Assembly: GCF_001010945.1 (NCBI RefSeq)
Contig: NZ_LBHB01000001.1
Location: 1,178,001 to 1,242,000 of the forward strand
Origin: Aurantiacibacter luteus
GTDB lineage: Bacteria; Pseudomonadota; Alphaproteobacteria; Sphingomonadales; Sphingomonadaceae
Direction of reading: 5' to 3'
Length of the DNA: 64,000 bases
In this document: piece by piece, positions 59,678-64,000 of the stretch
Layout: the number at the start of each line of letters is the position of its first letter
How positions within the stretch are numbered: position 1 is the first letter of the stretch
Notes under the pieces: generated by a model
Databases searched by the model: none
What the model saw: the letters and a program-made list of their open reading frames with translations, nothing else
Told to the model about the DNA's origin: nothing
Translations under genes and position numbers: made by a program

Positions 59678-60139
59678 ATGACCCGCACCATCCTCACTTA
59701 CGGCGTTCTCGCCGGTATCGCGCTCGAGGCACTATTCCTCGGCACCATGACACTCGGCCTCGGCCACGGCACGCTGGCGATGGCGGTGGGCTTCCTGTCG
59801 ATGATTGCGGGGATGGGGTTCGTCTTCGCGGGCGTGAAGCGGTACCGCGACGAGCAGCTCGGCGGCGTAATCCGCTTTCTCCCGGCATGGGGTCTGGGCA
59901 CGGCGATGGCTCTGATCGCGGCGCTGTTCTACGTCGCCGGGTGGGAGGCCTACCTTGCCGCGACGGGCTATGCCTATGTCGATGCCATCGTGGCGATGGG
60001 CTACCCCGATTACGGCGACCCGCTCTCCCGCCTGCCGATGACCTTCATGGAAATCAGCCCCGTCGTCCTGCTGGTGCCGCTAATCAGCGCACTGCTTCTG
60101 AAAAATTCGCGCTTCCTGCCCGCACGACCCGCCGCCTAA
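59678..60139 (+). CDS. DUF4199-type membrane protein
   Basis: 153 residues, four helices (ILTYGVLAGIALEALFLGTM, TLAMAVGFLSMIAGMGFVFAGVKRYRDEQ, LGTAMALIAALFYVAGW, VVLLVPLISALLL). Probably regulated together with the LuxR gene 95 nt upstream. No function known. Confidence 0.8.
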   Translation: MTRTILTYGVLAGIALEALFLGTMTLGLGHGTLAMAVGFLSMIAGMGFVFAGVKRYRDEQLGGVIRFLPAWGLGTAMALIAALFYVAGWEAYLAATGYAYVDAIVAMGYPDYGDPLSRLPMTFMEISPVVLLVPLISALLLKNSRFLPARPAA

Positions 60140-60195
60140 ATGCGGTAGGGGTAGAGCGGCGGCTGGGTCGGTTTCGGCACCCATGCGAGGGCCGG

Positions 60196-60354
60196 TCAGA
60201 GCTTCCTGAACTGCCTGTTCTGGCGGCGGTTCTCCGCCTTGGCATCGGCGAGATTGTCATAGGCGTAGGGCCCAACGAAATAGCGCGTTGCGGATATGGC
60301 AGTGATGCCGCCGGGCAGATTTCCGAACGCGCCGTTCCCTTGGGACACGGTCAT
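60196..60354 (-). CDS. Small protein, 52 residues
   Basis: MTVSQGNGAFGNLPGGITAISATR to KAENRRQNRQFRKL. The ATG overlaps the upstream stop in ATGA, so it is translationally coupled. Contains a YFVGPYAYDNLADAKAE segment. Not recognised. Confidence 0.55.
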   Translation of the reverse strand: MTVSQGNGAFGNLPGGITAISATRYFVGPYAYDNLADAKAENRRQNRQFRKL

Positions 60355-60551
60355 GCGCCGTCCGCAGTCGGCTCCGCGTCGCCATCGGGCCTGGTCATGA
60401 CCGGCAGGCCGCGATCCTCTCGCCAATCGGCGATATCGTTGCCGAGGCGCGTCGCCAGTTCAGCCTGATCGCGCCGGTCCTCGCCGGTGGCCGCGTGGTC
60501 GGCAAGGATGAGCGCCCGCTGGTGATCGTGAAACATCTTGTTGATGGGCAT
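60351..60551 (-). CDS. Small protein, 66 residues
   Basis: MPINKMFHDHQRALILADHAATGEDRRDQAELATRLGNDIADWREDRGLPVM, hydrophilic and helical. Downstream of the cold-shock-domain gene by 47 nt. Appears to be part of a three-gene leftward operon. Not recognised. Confidence 0.6.
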   Translation of the reverse strand: MPINKMFHDHQRALILADHAATGEDRRDQAELATRLGNDIADWREDRGLPVMTRPDGDAEPTADGA

Positions 60552-60598
60552 GGTGATTTCCTGTCGTTTTTCGCGGCGCTGCTCGCGCCCGCCTGGTG

Positions 60599-60907
60599 TC
60601 AGTTCGGCTGATTACGGGCCTGTTCGCGCTGCTGGCGCTGCTGCGCGTAGGTGCCTTGCTGCTCCTGCGCACGAGGCTGCGCACCTTCCTGCGTCGCGTT
60701 GGCAAGCGGTCGCAGGTCGACGGCACGCTTGCCGCCGCCGTTCACCTCATAGGTTTCGTAACTGTAGCGCTGCTCGGGTGCCGGCCGCTCGGTGCCGTCC
60801 TGCAAGTCGGCCCACTTGAACGGCAGCGCATCGCCGCCGTGGTCGGGGTCGATCGTCCCGGTGCCCCGCTCCGGGTTCCAGAAACGGATGGTGCCTAGCT
60901 TGGCCAT
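60599..60907 (-). CDS. Cold-shock-domain-like protein
   Basis: 102 residues from the ATG at 60907 (MAKLGTIRFWNPERGTGTIDPDHGGDALPF). A CSD-like OB fold (GTIRFWN, GTGTI, DALPFKWADLQDG) that lacks the full RNP1/RNP2 of CspA. Gln-rich C-terminus (QREQARNQPN). Could bind RNA, but the canonical aromatic set is incomplete. Confidence 0.7.
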   Translation of the reverse strand: MAKLGTIRFWNPERGTGTIDPDHGGDALPFKWADLQDGTERPAPEQRYSYETYEVNGGGKRAVDLRPLANATQEGAQPRAQEQQGTYAQQRQQREQARNQPN

Positions 60908-61109
60908 GATGCTATCCTTGACGCTCGAGTGCAGCGCGCCGGACATGGTCGCGGCTGCGGCTAGGAGGCTCACGGTAAGGAAGTCGGGCGCAACGTGCGC
61001 CTGTCGGACCGTCGATTGCGACTGGTAGCTCCCTCCAAGATGGGGGGATTGCCCGGAACTTCAAGCCTGTGGGCGCGCCGCCGCTTGATGCGACGAGCGC
61101 GCCCAGAGA

Positions 61110-62774
<1,665 letters not shown>

Positions 62775-62929
62775 GGGGCAAGTCCTTGCTAGAAATAGGT
62801 TCAGGCGAAACCGCCTATACCCTTCGCCGGGCAGTGTCACCTGCCCTCCGACAGCGCCTCGGTCACGCCTCTCGATAACTTAACAAGCATCAATTGGCGC
62901 TGCGGGCGATTTGCTCTAGCCCGCGGGCG

Positions 62930-63151
62930 ATGGACGAGAGGGACGATCTGGAAGACTATATCCACGCTGCGCGTAACTGCACGCAGATGCTCTTCGCTAT
63001 CGAGCGGATGATGGGCAAGGCCCTGGAATCGCTGGAGGCCGGTGACACGGAGGCGCTTCGCCAACGTCTCGCCATGCTCAAGGAAGCGGTGCCGCAGGCC
63101 ATCGCCGTCATCGATCACGACAGGCGCCGGCGCGGGGAGCAAGACTGTTAG
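62930..63151 (+). CDS. Small helical protein, function unknown
   Basis: 73 residues from the ATG at 62930 (MDERDDLEDYIHAARNCTQMLFAIERMMGKALESLEAGD). Amphipathic helices without membrane segments. Divergent from the M49 gene. Not recognised. Confidence 0.55.
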   Translation: MDERDDLEDYIHAARNCTQMLFAIERMMGKALESLEAGDTEALRQRLAMLKEAVPQAIAVIDHDRRRRGEQDC

Positions 63152-63168
63152 GTCCGGCCGGCCATGCA

Positions 63169-63208
63169 TTGACAGGTCGCGCTTGCATATTAGATAAGCC
63201 TGATATGC
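63169..63208 (+). promoter_or_regulatory. Promoter with overlapping palindromic operator
   Basis: TTGACA (63169-63174), 16 nt, TAGATA (63191-63196); start expected near 63202, so the downstream ATG at 63205 would be almost leaderless. The dyad GCATATTAG-N6-CTGATATGC (63185-63208, one mismatch) spans the -10 and the start codon, as an ArsR- or BigR-type repressor site would. Confidence 0.6.
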
Positions 63209-64000
63209 CTGACAACGCGCCCTCCGATCCTGCCCTGAATGCCGCCACGGCGCAGGTGCTGCGCGCACAGGACGACAAGGCGCTGCGCCCCTCCATCGCC
63301 GGCTTCTTCGACGAGGCGACCAATACGGTCAGCTACGTGGTCCACGACCCGGCGACGAAGGCGGCCGCGATCATCGACTCGGTGCTCGATTACGATGCCG
63401 CCGCGGGGCGCACGTCGAACGGATCGGCCGACCGCATCGTCGAATATGTCGAGAAGAACGTACTGTCGGTCGCCTGGGTGATCGAGACCCACGCTCACGC
63501 AGACCACATCTCCGCGGCGCCCTATCTGCAGCAGAAGCTCGGCGGCAAGCTGGCGATCGGGCGCGAAATCGTGCGGGTGCAGGAGGTGTTCGGCAAACTG
63601 TTCAATGCCGGTACCGACTTCGAGCGCGACGGGTCGCAGTTCGACCACCTGTTCGACGATGGCGACCGCTTCACGCTAGGCACGCTGGAGGGCATCGCCC
63701 TGCACGTGCCGGGGCACACGCCAGCCGACTTCGCCTTCGTGATCGGCGATGCCGCCTTCATCGGCGACACCATGTTCATGCCCGACTTCGGCACCGCCCG
63801 CGCCGACTTCCCCGGCGGCGACGCGCGCCAGCTTTATCGCTCCATCCGCCGCCTGCTGCGCCTGCCGGAGGACACGCGGCTGTTCCTGTGCCACGATTAC
63901 AAGGCGCCTGGGCGCGATGTCTATGCCTGGGAGACCACGGTGGGCCAGCAGCGCAGCGGCAACGTCCACGTCAAGGACGGCACGAGCGAGGACGAATTCG
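63205..64000 (+). CDS. Metallo-beta-lactamase-fold hydrolase, persulfide dioxygenase-like (3' truncated)
   Basis: 265 residues to the window edge, frame open. Zinc site THAHADHIS (His96, His98, Asp100, His101), then VPGHTPADFAFVIGDAAFIGDTMFMPDFGTARADFPGGDARQLYRSI. This layout fits the Blh/ETHE1 group that oxidises persulfides, induced by sulfide stress through BigR. No BigR gene is in view. The stop is beyond 64000. Confidence 0.88.
   Translation, partial: MPDNAPSDPALNAATAQVLRAQDDKALRPSIAGFFDEATNTVSYVVHDPATKAAAIIDSVLDYDAAAGRTSNGSADRIVEYVEKNVLSVAWVIETHAHADHISAAPYLQQKLGGKLAIGREIVRVQEVFGKLFNAGTDFERDGSQFDHLFDDGDRFTLGTLEGIALHVPGHTPADFAFVIGDAAFIGDTMFMPDFGTARADFPGGDARQLYRSIRRLLRLPEDTRLFLCHDYKAPGRDVYAWETTVGQQRSGNVHVKDGTSEDEF

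Overview
The window is GC-rich, densely coded bacterial DNA from an alphaproteobacterium. It most likely belongs to the Sphingomonadales, close to the Erythrobacteraceae. This placement is inferred from protein style: RY-rich exported proteins, a TadE/TadG pair, a membrane LuxR gene next to DUF4199, TlyA, and several palindromic repeat families that I associate with sphingomonads. No rRNA or tRNA gene, CRISPR array, insertion sequence or phage module was recognised.

Layout. Bases 1-5343 carry the 2-oxoglutarate dehydrogenase operon sucA (5' truncated)-sucB-lpdA, followed by four small genes (membrane protein, VOC, PepSY, UPF0126/TRIC). Bases 7942-13220 read leftward: two related RY-rich exported proteins, a periplasmic prolyl oligopeptidase and a serine hydrolase. 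Bases 13295-35062 are the str-S10-spc-alpha ribosomal supercluster, all leftward: rpsL-rpsG-fusA-tuf-rpsJ-rplC-rplD-rplW-rplB-rpsS-rplV-rpsC-rplP-rpmC-rpsQ-rplN-rplX-rplE-rpsN-rpsH-rplF-rplR-rpsE-rpmD, then rplO-secY-adk, then rpsM-rpsK-rpoA-rplQ. Two foreign-looking genes break it. One is an AT-rich FkbM methyltransferase on the opposite strand between rpmD and rplO. The other is a START-like exported protein between adk and rpsM. Promoter and terminator signals can be read before rpsJ (promoter, about 150-nt leader, terminator-like hairpin), before rpsM (two promoters) and after tuf and rplQ.

Bases 35570-37415 form an AT-rich islet with four tightly packed rightward genes: a DGQHR-motif protein, a HigB-like toxin, a HigA antitoxin and a single-pass membrane protein. 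This is the best candidate in the window for an undescribed system. Next come an HTH/terminase-small-subunit-like protein, TadG/TadE, a Phd-PAS fusion and a PPC-domain secreted protein (to 42980).

Bases 43087-64000 are mixed housekeeping and envelope genes: LysR, M14 carboxypeptidase, ApaG, a CPA2 antiporter, MetZ, a PMT-type mannosyltransferase, a GIY-YIG protein, a GT2-GtrA fusion, LeuB, RecO, UbiK-like, TspO, TlyA, two lipoproteins, IlvE, a membrane LuxR with DUF4199, a cold-shock-domain operon with two small proteins, an M49-like metallopeptidase, and a metallo-beta-lactamase-fold hydrolase cut by the window end. An 18-codon ORF at 57317 follows a Shine-Dalgarno stretch that is perfectly complementary, over 14 nt, to the usual 16S rRNA 3' end. 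All identifications come from reading motifs and gene order; no database search was possible.
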